Of a stretch of DNA of 33,661 bases, positions 8,759-16,581 are shown piece by piece. A program made the position numbers and the translations under genes. The notes under the pieces were generated by a model. The model saw nothing but the letters and a program-made list of their open reading frames with translations. It had not been told where the DNA came from and did no database searches. This stretch comes from Hyphomicrobiales bacterium (GTDB lineage Bacteria > Pseudomonadota > Alphaproteobacteria > Rhizobiales > Rhizobiaceae). The stretch lies in NCBI GenBank assembly GCA_900468065.1, contig UBTA01000015.1, forward strand, positions 1 to 33,661. The letters are read 5' to 3'. The stretch's first letter is position 1. Each line of letters starts with the position of its first letter.

Positions 8759-9561
8759 AATAATTGCTTTCTTTGGGCGGGCAGGGCGCAGAGTTCGCCG
8801 CAGCTCGGTATGCCGGGCAAGAGATAACGCAGGCAACAGATCTTGCGGCGGCACACGGTTTCTTCCCCGTCGAGTTCGTGGCGCAGGCAACCAAGGAACG
8901 GGTTGGCGGAACCGTCCGGCAGATGCGTCTGCGAAAACAGCGCCCGCGATGCCCAGGCGTCGCCATCGGCCGGCCGTTCCCGCTCTGTGGCGTTGAAGGC
9001 ATAGTCAATATAGACGGCGGCGTTGTTCCAGGCGAGCTTTGGCGCGATGCCGCCCACCGACTTGAGTTGCACGATGATTTCGCCCAGATGCTGGCTGACC
9101 AGAGGCATGACGAAGGCCAGAAGATCGGCGCCGCAGCCTTCGTTCCAGTCGCCTTCGCGGGCGAGACCAAGTGCTCGCGGCAGCCCGTCTTCGGCAAGCG
9201 CGATGGTCATGTCGCCGGCTGCGACCGGCAGAACATGATCGGCACGGCGGGCAACGATATAGGGGATCGTCAGCATCGAGAAATAATAGAGCGACCACAT
9301 CGAGGCGACCGCGCGCCGGTCGGTGCCGCCATGGGCGCTCGCATAGGTATCAAGGGCAGCCGAAAAACCGCCGGAGCCGAAAAACTCGGAAAGGGGAACG
9401 CTGCCTTCCAGTTCCGACGACAGCATCATCTTCTCGCCGCACCAGGCATGCTCACCGGCAAACACCTCCTTCAGGCCGGAAGGCCTGAAGGAGGTGTGGG
9501 TATCGTGATTGGCAGTCGCGGTCGTCAAATGGTCACCAGCAGTTTTTGATGGGCGGATCAT
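8755..9561 (-). CDS. fhuF: FhuF-like siderophore-iron reductase
   Basis: 268 residues, close to the roughly 260 of E. coli FhuF, a cytoplasmic [2Fe-2S] protein that reduces ferric siderophores after uptake. The C-terminus has the diagnostic cluster motif with CC in KICCLRY, a ten-residue spacer, then CGELC. I read the spacing as CC-x10-C-x3-C, whereas I recall CC-x10-C-x2-C for E. coli. The middle segment SMWSLYYFSMLTIPYIVARR is also family-like. The start is uncertain: ATG 9561 has only a weak ribosome site, and a TTG lies at 9591. The gene overlaps the downstream binding-protein start by 4 nt. A perfect 16-bp hairpin (9462-9497) lies in its early codons. Confidence 0.8.
   Translation of the reverse strand: MIRPSKTAGDHLTTATANHDTHTSFRPSGLKEVFAGEHAWCGEKMMLSSELEGSVPLSEFFGSGGFSAALDTYASAHGGTDRRAVASMWSLYYFSMLTIPYIVARRADHVLPVAAGDMTIALAEDGLPRALGLAREGDWNEGCGADLLAFVMPLVSQHLGEIIVQLKSVGGIAPKLAWNNAAVYIDYAFNATERERPADGDAWASRALFSQTHLPDGSANPFLGCLRHELDGEETVCRRKICCLRYLLPGIPSCGELCALPAQRKQLL
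9462..9497. repeat. Perfect 16-bp inverted repeat with 4-nt loop inside fhuF
   Basis: 9462-9477 is exactly complementary to 9482-9497 around a GGAA loop. Within the fhuF mRNA it covers roughly codons 22-33 and contains AAGGAGGTG, a near-perfect Shine-Dalgarno sequence, in one arm. No in-frame start codon sits at the right distance. It has no U-tract, so it is not an ordinary terminator. Confidence 0.85.
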
Positions 9562-9621
9562 CGCTGCGCCAGCACAACGCAAGTGGGCCAAGCGGAGCGT
9601 TCTTCAGATCGTCCTCTAAGG

Positions 9622-9636
9622 TGACTTCTTTTATCA
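9622..9636. promoter_or_regulatory. Possible RirA iron-responsive operator before fhuF
   Basis: TGA-CTTCTTTTA-TCA matches the TGA-N9-TCA pattern described for rhizobial iron-responsive operators. It lies 61 bp upstream of the fhuF start. The pattern has only six fixed bases, so a chance match is quite possible. The support is its position before an iron-uptake operon. Confidence 0.3.
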
Positions 9637-9752
9637 AGTTTCACCGAGCGGAAAAGCAAAACTATTCAGTCGAGTTCATGTTTTTTTATCTGTGCGCTTC
9701 CGGCAACAGCAGGCGATGGTCATGGAAATCCGCCAACCGCAGTCCCGGATAC

Positions 9753-9797
9753 AAACAAGGCCCCGCTCATGATAAGAGAACGGGGCCTTGTTTTTTT
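9753..9797. terminator. Terminator after the patD-like gene
   Basis: A perfect 13-bp stem (9753-9765 with 9781-9793) encloses a 15-nt loop. It is flanked by T-runs on the plus strand (9791-9797) and a shorter TTTGTAT on the minus strand. It separates the end of the ydc-type operon from the fhuF promoter region. The remaining gap up to about 9590 shows no credible ORF. Confidence 0.7.
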
Positions 9798-9835
9798 ATG
9801 ATAGGGCAATGGACATCTAATGATAAGCTGGAAGC

Positions 9836-11263
9836 TTATCCGTGGTTGATCATCACATGCCTAACGGCGGTGTAGTCTTCCAGCGCATAGATCGACATGT
9901 CCTTGCCGTAGCCGGACTGCTTGACGCCGCCATGGGGCATTTCGTTGGTCAGCATGAAATGGGTGTTGATCCAGGTGCAGCCGTACTGCAAGCGGGAGGC
10001 GGCCTTCATCGCCTTGGAGATGTCCTTGGTCCAGACGGAAGAGGCAAGGCCGTAGTCGCTGTCGTTCGCCCATTTCACCGCCTGGTCGTTTTCGGTGAAG
10101 CGGGTGACGGAGACGACGGGGCCGAAGACTTCGCGGCGGACGATCTCGTCTTCCTGGGTGGCGCCTGCAACGACGGTCGGCTGAAAGAAGAAGCCGTCCT
10201 TGCTGCCCAGATTGCCGCCGGTGGTGATCTCGATGTGCTTCTGCTCGGTGGCACGCTCGACGAAGCTTGCGACGCGGTCGCGCTGGCGTTTGGAGATCAA
10301 CGGGCCGATCTCGTTTTCGGTGTCGTCGGCAAGATTGTACTTGATCGTCGAGACGGCGGAGGTGAGGTCGGCGACCAGCTTTTCGTAGATGCCGTCCTGC
10401 GCATAGATGCGGCAGGCGGCGGTGCAGTCTTGACCTGCATTATAGTAGCCGAAGGTGCGGATGCCGTTGACGACGGCTTCGAGGTCGGCGTCATCATACA
10501 CGATGACCGGGGCCTTGCCGCCGAGTTCGAGATGGGTGCGCTTGACGGTCTTGGCGGCCGCCTGCAACACTTTCTTGCCGGTGGCGATATCGCCTGTGAT
10601 CGAGACCATGCCGATTTTTGGATGGTTGATCAGCGTGTTGCCCACCGTGTCGCCGCGGCCAAGGATGACGTTGACGACGCCTTCCGGAAGAATGTCAGCC
10701 AGCAGGCGTGCCATCTTCAGCGCCGTTAGCGGCGTCTGTTCCGACGGCTTGAAGACGACGGTGTTGCCGCCGGCAATGGCAGGCGCCAGCTTCCAGGCCA
10801 TCATCATCAGCGGATAATTCCACGGTGCGATCGAGCCGATGATGCCGACCGGATCGCGGCGGATCATCGAGGTGTGGCCGGGCAGATATTCACCGGCGAC
10901 ATTGGCATGCAGCGAGCGGATGGCGCCGGCGAAAAAGCGCCAGCAGTCGACGATGGCAGGCAGTTCGTCATTGCGCACGGCATTGATCGGCTTGCCGCAG
11001 TTCAGCGCTTCGAGTGCCGCGAAGGCATCGGCGTCCTTTTCAATGGCGTCGGCGATTTTCAATAGATAGCCGGAGCGCTCACCGGGCGTGGTCATCGACC
11101 ATGTGACGAAAGCCTTTTCGGCGGCATCGACGGCGCGTTCGATCTGCGATTGCGAGGCTTCGGCGAGATCAATGATCTTGGCGCCGGTTCGCGGATTGAG
11201 GATCAGTTCTTCGGCCTCGGTTCCGGCCTCGAATGTCGATCCGATCAGCAATTGCGTATCCAT
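9836..11263 (-). CDS. patD: Gamma-aminobutyraldehyde dehydrogenase (PatD/YdcW type)
   Basis: A 475-residue NAD-dependent aldehyde dehydrogenase. The general base Glu246 is in LELGGKAP and the nucleophile Cys280 in GQDCTAACR. The segments [31 protein letters not shown] and [22 protein letters not shown] agree closely with E. coli PatD as I recall it. PatD oxidises 4-aminobutanal from putrescine to GABA; trimethylaminobutyraldehyde is an alternative substrate to consider, given the betaine genes nearby. The Rossmann motif reads TGDIATG rather than the common TGS. It starts 24 nt after the permease gene with AGGGAGAA upstream, so it is the last gene of the transporter operon. Confidence 0.9.
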   Translation of the reverse strand: MDTQLLIGSTFEAGTEAEELILNPRTGAKIIDLAEASQSQIERAVDAAEKAFVTWSMTTPGERSGYLLKIADAIEKDADAFAALEALNCGKPINAVRNDELPAIVDCWRFFAGAIRSLHANVAGEYLPGHTSMIRRDPVGIIGSIAPWNYPLMMMAWKLAPAIAGGNTVVFKPSEQTPLTALKMARLLADILPEGVVNVILGRGDTVGNTLINHPKIGMVSITGDIATGKKVLQAAAKTVKRTHLELGGKAPVIVYDDADLEAVVNGIRTFGYYNAGQDCTAACRIYAQDGIYEKLVADLTSAVSTIKYNLADDTENEIGPLISKRQRDRVASFVERATEQKHIEITTGGNLGSKDGFFFQPTVVAGATQEDEIVRREVFGPVVSVTRFTENDQAVKWANDSDYGLASSVWTKDISKAMKAASRLQYGCTWINTHFMLTNEMPHGGVKQSGYGKDMSIYALEDYTAVRHVMINHG

Positions 11264-11287
11264 AGAAGTTCTCCCTTGAAGTTCGGA

Positions 11288-12103
11288 TTATTTGCCGGCA
11301 CCGGCGATCTGGTCGCCGTCGCGCGTAAGGTAATAGGCGGCCAGGATCGGCAGGAAGGTGACCAGCATCACCACCATGGCGACAACGTTGGTGACCGGTC
11401 GCTGGCGCGGGCGGATGAGTTCTTCCAGCATCCAGATCGGCAGGGTCGATTGCTGGCCGCCGGTAAAGGTGGTGACGATCACCTCGTCGAAGGACAGCGC
11501 GAAGGCAAGCATGCCGCCGGCCAGAAGTGCCGTGCCGATATTGGGCAGGATGATATGGCGGAAGGTCTGGAAACCGTCGGCACCGAGATCCATCGACGCT
11601 TCGATCAGCGAACCAGAGACGCGGCGGAAGCGGGCAACCGCATTGTTGTAGACGACGACGATGCAGAAGGTCGCGTGGCCGAGCACGATGGTCCAGAACG
11701 AGAAGGGGATATCGGCAAACGAGAAGGCCGAGCGCAGCGCAATGCCGGTGATGATGCCGGGAAGGGCAATCGGCAGGATAACCAGCAGCGAGATCGTCTC
11801 ACGGCCGAAGAAGCGCGTCTGACTGACGGCTGCGGCGCAGAGCGTGCCGAGCACCAGCGCAATCGCCGTGGCGATGGTTGCGACCTTGACCGACAGGGTG
11901 AGGGCTGCCCAGACATCCGGCCGGTTCCAGGTGACGGCGAACCATTGCAGCGTCAGGCCGGGCGGTGGGAACTGGTAGCTCTTTTCCTCGGTGGTGAAGG
12001 CATAGAGGAAGATCAACAGGATCGGGATGTGCAGGAAGGCGAGGCCGCCGATGGCGGCGATCTTCAGCCCGAGCGGCGCGGAGGCGGAGCGGTCAGAGCG
12101 CAT
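11288..12103 (-). CDS. ydcV: Polyamine-type ABC transporter permease (YdcV/PotC-like)
   Basis: A 271-residue inner-membrane permease with about six transmembrane helices. The EAA loop is recognisable in [22 protein letters not shown], where the ATPase docks. Another typical feature is the family N-terminal block with [20 protein letters not shown]. The start MRSDRSA at 12103 is favoured over the longer frame to 12214, which lies inside the upstream permease. It overlaps that gene's stop by 11 nt. Assignment to YdcV rests on gene order and on the PatD and YdcS partners. Confidence 0.85.
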   Translation of the reverse strand: MRSDRSASAPLGLKIAAIGGLAFLHIPILLIFLYAFTTEEKSYQFPPPGLTLQWFAVTWNRPDVWAALTLSVKVATIATAIALVLGTLCAAAVSQTRFFGRETISLLVILPIALPGIITGIALRSAFSFADIPFSFWTIVLGHATFCIVVVYNNAVARFRRVSGSLIEASMDLGADGFQTFRHIILPNIGTALLAGGMLAFALSFDEVIVTTFTGGQQSTLPIWMLEELIRPRQRPVTNVVAMVVMLVTFLPILAAYYLTRDGDQIAGAGK

Positions 12104-13046
12104 CGAAGGCTCCCATGCGTTTGGCCATCCAGAGATAGAGGCCCATAATGACGATCGGAACGACAGTGAAGGCGGCAGCGAGCGGGATATTGCCGGCGGT
12201 GCCTTGCTGCGCATAGACGGCCTGGCCGATGAACAGCCGCGACGAGCCGACGATCTGCGGGATGATGTAATCGCCGAGCGTCAGCGAAAACGTGAAGATC
12301 GAGCCGGCGACGATGCCGGGCAGGGCGAGCGGAAACAGCACGTGGCGAAACGTCTGTTGCGGTGTGCCACCGAGATCGGATGAGGCCTCGATCAGGTTTC
12401 CGGGGACGCGCTCCAGTGCTGCCTGGATCGGCAGGATCATGAAGGGCATCCAGACATAGACGAAGACCAGGAAGGTGCCGGTATAGCTGACCGAGAGCGA
12501 ATTGCCGCCGATGATCGGCAGCGACAGCCAGCCGTCGAGCAGCCAGAGCAGGTGAAGTTTGGTGAAGGCCCAGGTGAGGATACCTTCCTTGGCGAGGATC
12601 AGCTTCCAGGCGTAGATCTTGACCAGATAGCTCGACCAGAGCGGCAGCATGATGCCGAGATAGAAGACGGCCTTCCATTTTCCTTTGGCGTAACGCGCCG
12701 CGTAGTAGGCGATCGGGAAAGCGATGAGCGCCGAGAAGATCGTCACCACGGCTGCCATCGTCACGGTGCGGACGATGATGTCGAAATTGGCGTCCGACAG
12801 AAGTTGCATGTAGGTGGCGAACGTGAACTCGTAATTGATCAGGCCGGAGAAATCATCGATCGAAAAGAAGCTCTGCAGCAACAGCGCAAACAACGAACCG
12901 AGATAGATGATGCCGAGCCACAGCACCGGCGGTCCGAGCAGGATGGCGAGGAGAACGTGCGGGTGTTTCCACAGGAAGTCCGACAGCCGTCCCGTCAGGC
13001 TTGGCCTGTTCGGGAGGATTGTCGCGGGAGTGACGAGCGCGCTCAT
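12093..13046 (-). CDS. ydcU: Polyamine-type ABC transporter permease (YdcU/PotB-like)
   Basis: A 317-residue inner-membrane permease. A first membrane helix ([30 protein letters not shown]) is followed by a periplasmic segment and the remaining helices. The EAA motif is [30 protein letters not shown] 13046 overlaps the ATPase stop by 4 nt (ATGA), which rules out the longer frame to 13160. It forms the heterodimeric channel with the downstream permease. Confidence 0.87.
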   Translation of the reverse strand: MSALVTPATILPNRPSLTGRLSDFLWKHPHVLLAILLGPPVLWLGIIYLGSLFALLLQSFFSIDDFSGLINYEFTFATYMQLLSDANFDIIVRTVTMAAVVTIFSALIAFPIAYYAARYAKGKWKAVFYLGIMLPLWSSYLVKIYAWKLILAKEGILTWAFTKLHLLWLLDGWLSLPIIGGNSLSVSYTGTFLVFVYVWMPFMILPIQAALERVPGNLIEASSDLGGTPQQTFRHVLFPLALPGIVAGSIFTFSLTLGDYIIPQIVGSSRLFIGQAVYAQQGTAGNIPLAAAFTVVPIVIMGLYLWMAKRMGAFDAL

Positions 13047-14041
13047 GCTTCCTCCATCAGGTGAAGGTCGTTGCGCGAGAAGGCAAGCTGCACCTCGGCG
13101 CCGATATCGGGAACCGGCATGGCGGCGGGGCTGGCAACGATGATCTTTTCGCCACTGCAATCGACGCTGACGCGGTTAGTCGCGCCCAAAAAGCTGCGGG
13201 CGGTAACGGTGCCGGGCAGGCTCAGCTGTTCGGCCCAGGAGGTACCGATGGCGATGGCTTCCGGACGCAGACTGGCGGCTTTTGCGGGAACCCCGAGCCG
13301 GGCACAGGTGGCGCTGGAGAGCACATTGGAGGAGCCGACGAAATCGGCAACGAAACGGGTCTGCGGCCGCTTGTAGATATCTTCCGGCGTGCCGAGCTGC
13401 TGGATCTTTCCGTCGTTGAAGACGGCGATGCGGTCGGCCATCGACAGGGCTTCACCCTGGTCGTGGGTGACGAAGACGAAGGTGATGCCCAGCGATTTCT
13501 GCAAAGTTTTCAGTTCCTCCTGCATCTGCTCGCGCAGCTTGAGATCCAGCGCGCCGAGCGGCTCATCCAGCAAAAGCACCTTGGGTTTGTTGACGAGGGC
13601 ACGGGCGAGCGCCACGCGCTGGCGCTGGCCGCCGGAGAGCTGGCCCGGGCGGCGCTGGCCGTAGCCGGGAAGCTTGACCATCGCAAGCGCGTCTTCGGCT
13701 GCCTTGCGGCGCTCCTCCTTGCCGATACCCTTGACCATCAACCCATAGGCGACATTGTCGAGGATGGAGAGATGCGGGAAAAGGGCATAGTCCTGGAACA
13801 CCGTGTTGACGCTGCGGCGATAGGGCGGCACGCCTTCGGCGGTTTCTCCGAAAATCTCGATATGGCCGCCTGTCGGCTGTTCGAAACCGGCCATCAGGCG
13901 CAGGCAGGTGGTCTTGCCGGAGCCGGACGGCCCGAGCATTGCAAAGAATTCGCCGGCTGCGATTTCAAGATCGACCGCATCGACGGCTTTGACGGCACCG
14001 AAATGGCGCGAGACGTTTTCGAACAGGACGGCGGCGGTCAT
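13043..14041 (-). CDS. ydcT: Polyamine-type ABC transporter ATPase (YdcT/PotA-like)
   Basis: A 332-residue nucleotide-binding subunit. Walker A is GPSGSGKT (residues 37-44), the Q-loop VFQDYALFPHL, the signature LSGGQRQR, Walker B VLLLDEP and the switch HDQ. A C-terminal TOBE-type domain follows from about residue 240, as in PotA and MalK-like ATPases. The start at 14041 has TGGAG upstream; the longer frame runs into the intergenic palindrome. A GC-rich inverted repeat separates this gene from the binding-protein gene and may set the relative expression of receptor and transporter. Confidence 0.9.
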   Translation of the reverse strand: MTAAVLFENVSRHFGAVKAVDAVDLEIAAGEFFAMLGPSGSGKTTCLRLMAGFEQPTGGHIEIFGETAEGVPPYRRSVNTVFQDYALFPHLSILDNVAYGLMVKGIGKEERRKAAEDALAMVKLPGYGQRRPGQLSGGQRQRVALARALVNKPKVLLLDEPLGALDLKLREQMQEELKTLQKSLGITFVFVTHDQGEALSMADRIAVFNDGKIQQLGTPEDIYKRPQTRFVADFVGSSNVLSSATCARLGVPAKAASLRPEAIAIGTSWAEQLSLPGTVTARSFLGATNRVSVDCSGEKIIVASPAAMPVPDIGAEVQLAFSRNDLHLMEEA

Positions 14042-14091
14042 GGGGTACTCCAGAAATGGGTGTGTTGCGAACCGGGCATGGCGGTTCAATA

Positions 14092-14206
14092 CCCTCCCCT
14101 TGAGGGGGAGGGTCGGAGCGTAGCTCCGGGGTGGGGTGATCTCTTGTTGATGGGGTGGGTCACCCCACCCGCGCATTCGCGGGACCTTCCCCCCTCAAGG
14201 GGGAGG
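14092..14206. repeat. Composite inverted repeat between the ydcS- and ydcT-like genes
   Basis: A palindromic core at 14092-14112 (C-rich arm, TTGA, G-rich arm) has a near-perfect inverted partner at 14185-14206. The flanks are also inverted: both sides carry GGGTGGGGTGA. A small hairpin GGAGC-GTA-GCTCC lies within the left half. It is related in design to the elements at 5019-5106 and 33630-33661, with a TTGA rather than TTGT centre. It lies inside an operon, so it will be in the mRNA and could act as a stabiliser or processing point downstream of the receptor gene. Confidence 0.8.
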
Positions 14207-14211
14207 TAAAA

Positions 14212-15372
14212 TCAACGCCCGCCGATGACGCCGATGTAGTCGGAGACCCAGCGGTGATAGGGGACGCACTCAGTTTCGCTGGCGCATTTCGAGGTCGGCG
14301 TTTTCCAGAACTTCACCTTGGCGAAGTCGTCATAGCCATTGGCCTTGCAGCCGCCGTCGGTCAGGAGCTCATTGCCCTTGCAGGCTGCTCCAACGGACGG
14401 GTTGGCGCCGAACCAGGCGGAGACATCGCCCTGGACCTTGGGCGACAGCGAATGTTCCATCCACATATAGGCGCAGTTCGGATGGGCGCTTTCTGCATGC
14501 AGCATGGTCGTATCGGCCCAGCCGGTGACACCTTCTTCCGGGATGGTCGAGGCGATAGGCAGCTTTTCGGACTGCAGTAGATTGACCTGGAACGGCCACG
14601 AGCCCGAGGCGACGACGCCTTCGTTCTTGAAGTCGTCGATCTGGATCATCGCATCATGCCAATAGCGGCTGGCGAGCGTGCGCTGGACGCGCAAAACGTC
14701 GAGCGCTGCCTTGTACTGGTCTTCGTTGAGCTCGTAGGGGTCTTTGATGCCGAGTTCCTTGTTGTGGAACATCAGGTAGTTGGCTGCGTCGGCCACGTGG
14801 ATCGGGCCGTCATAAGCCTGGACGCGGCCCTTGTTGGACTTGCCGTCCGGCAATGTCATTTCCTTGAAGACGACGTCCCAGCTCTTCGGCGCTTGCCCCT
14901 TGAAGGCTTCGGTATTGTACATCAGCACGTTCGGGCCCCAGACATAGGGAACGCCGTAATGCACGCCGTTGACGGTGTACCACGGCGACGACTGCATGCG
15001 CTCGTCGACGGTCTTGAAGCTCGGGATCAGGTCGGTGTTGATCGGCTGGACACGCTTGCCGGCCACCAGCCGCAACGAGGCGTCGCCGGAGGCGGTGACG
15101 AGGTCGAAGCCACCTTCGTTCATCAACGCGACCATTTCGTCTGAGGTCGCCGCCGTCTTGACGCTGACCTTGCAGCCGGTCTGCTTTTCGAAGCCGGTGA
15201 CCCAGTCATAGGCCTTGTCGGTCTCGCCGCGCTCGATATAGCCGGCCCAGGCGACGATCGACAGTTCGCCTTCGCCCTTGCCGAGTTCTTTTAGTGGTTC
15301 GGCGGCGAAAGCATGGGTGGCGAAGCTAAGCGAAAGGGTGAGCGCGGTGCAGGATTTCAGAATCTGCTTCAT
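14212..15372 (-). CDS. ydcS: Polyamine-type periplasmic binding protein (YdcS-like)
   Basis: A 386-residue solute-binding protein with a Sec signal (MKQILKSCTALTLSLSFATHAFA, cleavage before AEP). Its body agrees closely with E. coli YdcS as I recall it: YIERGETDKAYDWVTGFEKQTGC, VKTAATSDEMV, DLVTASGDASLRL, GKSNKGRVQAYDGPI, FKNEGVVAS, EGVTGWADTTMLH, and the final YIGVIGGR. Several cysteines in the C-terminal part could form disulfides. GGGAG precedes ATG 15372. It heads the operon ydcS-ydcT-ydcU-ydcV-patD. The ligand is expected to be putrescine or a related amine, but betaines are plausible in this neighbourhood. Confidence 0.9.
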   Translation of the reverse strand: MKQILKSCTALTLSLSFATHAFAAEPLKELGKGEGELSIVAWAGYIERGETDKAYDWVTGFEKQTGCKVSVKTAATSDEMVALMNEGGFDLVTASGDASLRLVAGKRVQPINTDLIPSFKTVDERMQSSPWYTVNGVHYGVPYVWGPNVLMYNTEAFKGQAPKSWDVVFKEMTLPDGKSNKGRVQAYDGPIHVADAANYLMFHNKELGIKDPYELNEDQYKAALDVLRVQRTLASRYWHDAMIQIDDFKNEGVVASGSWPFQVNLLQSEKLPIASTIPEEGVTGWADTTMLHAESAHPNCAYMWMEHSLSPKVQGDVSAWFGANPSVGAACKGNELLTDGGCKANGYDDFAKVKFWKTPTSKCASETECVPYHRWVSDYIGVIGGR

Positions 15373-15475
15373 CTTCAGTCTCCCGTTTTGGTGTCCGAAT
15401 TTTTCGGTCTTGTTCCCAAAACGAAAGGTGCCTCTATTTCGCCGCTTTCGCAAATTCATTAATCAGAATGGCGCT

Positions 15476-15490
15476 ATCGGTTTTTCCGAT
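15476..15490 (-). promoter_or_regulatory. Candidate LysR-type operator upstream of the ydcS-like operon
   Basis: The perfect dyad ATCGG-N5-CCGAT has a T-N11-A core (15477 and 15489). It lies between the LysR stop and the ydcS start, 104 bp before that start. The adjoining bases 15490-15499 read TCGATCAATA on the minus strand, and the same 10-mer abuts the dyad upstream of the dehydrogenase operon (47-56). A second small inverted repeat, CCGAA-TTT-TTCGG, lies at 15395-15407. Regulation by the neighbouring LysR protein is inferred. Confidence 0.5.
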
Positions 15491-15501
15491 ATTGATCGAT
15501 T

Positions 15502-16413
15502 TTATCGCGCTCGGCCACTGCGCAGCGCTTCCGCCACCCCGATAAAATCCCTGGCCGATTGCGGCAATCCCGATCCCTTGCGCCAGACCATGCCGACCTG
15601 GACGACGGGTAGGGCGCCGGAGACATCGCGGCTTTCGATGCGGTCCCCTTCCAGCGACCAGGGGCGATAGACCAGATCGGGCAAAAGCGCGATGCCGGCT
15701 CCGGTGGCGACCAGACTGCGCACCGCCTCGACGGACCGTGTGCGGAAGGCGACGTGCGGGCGGGCGCCGAGCGCTGTCAGAAGCTTACCGGTATTTTCCT
15801 CGATTTCATCGACCGTCAGCATGATCAACGGTTCCTTGGCGATATCGGCAACCGAGATAATATCGGCCGAAACCAGGCGATGGCCAAGCGGCAGCCAGAG
15901 GCGGTAGGGGGAGGTTTCGATGATTTCGGCCTGCAGCGCCATGCGGTCACGCAGGTTGGAAATGACCATGACGGCGACATCAAGCTCGCCGCCGATCAGG
16001 AGGTGCTCGAGATAGGAGCCGTTATCCTCGATGGCGCTGACCTCGACGCCGGGGCAGGCGCGGCGGTAGCGGGCGAGCAGATCGGAGAGCACGTAACCGG
16101 CGACCAGCGAGGTGACGCCGAGATTGAGCTTGCCGCCGGTGCGCTCCTCCCGCTCCTGCGAAAACGAGCGGCGAGCGTCGGAAACACCCGCAAGGATTTT
16201 CGTCGCATGGCGCAGGAATTGGTGGCCGTTATGGGTGATATGCAGCCCGCGCGGATGGCGCTCGAACAGTTCGACGCCCAGATCGGTCTCCAGCTCCTTG
16301 ATTGCTTCGGTAATCGAGGATTGCGAGATCGACATGTTCTGCGCCGCGCGGGTAACGGAACCCTGTTCGGCGACGGCGATGAAATATTGGAGCTGACGAA
16401 GGGTGAAGGCCAT
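15502..16413 (-). CDS. LysR-family transcriptional regulator
   Basis: 303 residues. The N-terminal winged helix-turn-helix is at about residues 3-62 (LRQLQYFIAVAEQGSVTRAAQNMSISQSSITEAIKELE, then LGVELFERHPRGLHIT). A linker helix and a periplasmic-binding-fold effector domain follow (about 92-295; LNLGVTSLVAGYVLSDLLARYRRACPGV). It lies upstream of, and on the same strand as, the ydc-type operon; in E. coli that operon is instead preceded by the MocR/GntR-type gene ydcR. It probably senses an amine or one of its breakdown products. Candidate binding dyads occur at 15476-15490 and 37-51. Confidence 0.9.
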   Translation of the reverse strand: MAFTLRQLQYFIAVAEQGSVTRAAQNMSISQSSITEAIKELETDLGVELFERHPRGLHITHNGHQFLRHATKILAGVSDARRSFSQEREERTGGKLNLGVTSLVAGYVLSDLLARYRRACPGVEVSAIEDNGSYLEHLLIGGELDVAVMVISNLRDRMALQAEIIETSPYRLWLPLGHRLVSADIISVADIAKEPLIMLTVDEIEENTGKLLTALGARPHVAFRTRSVEAVRSLVATGAGIALLPDLVYRPWSLEGDRIESRDVSGALPVVQVGMVWRKGSGLPQSARDFIGVAEALRSGRAR

Positions 16414-16581
16414 GGTCTAGCTAACACGGTTGACGGGGGAGATGGCAAGATGCCGGACAGCTTGCCTTTGACACTCATTCACTCCCACCGTCAGTGTCAG
16501 AAGCGTTGCAGCATGCCGGTTTCCGGATAGCGCGTAGAGATGGATTTGATAGGTTTGCCGCACTGAATGCAGGAAAAGCGA

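Noticed and set aside
9546..9875. 109-residue plus-strand frame in the fhuF-patD gap
   Set aside because: It spans a terminator hairpin and the end of the opposing gene, and has no domain or ribosome-site support.
11150..12148. 332-residue plus-strand frame over the permease gene
   Set aside because: Composition dominated by Asp, Gly, Arg and Gln without hydrophobic core; mirror of the codon bias of the real minus-strand permease. Similar frames at 13061-14209, 24007-25473, 25460-26389, 26326-27234 and 27315-28568 were dismissed likewise.
16469..16499. LysR operator in the LysR-hydrolase divergent gap
   Set aside because: TGACACT/AGTGTCA has a 17-nt spacer and no resemblance to the ATCGR-N5-YCGAT dyads, so it is mentioned only as a loose inverted repeat.
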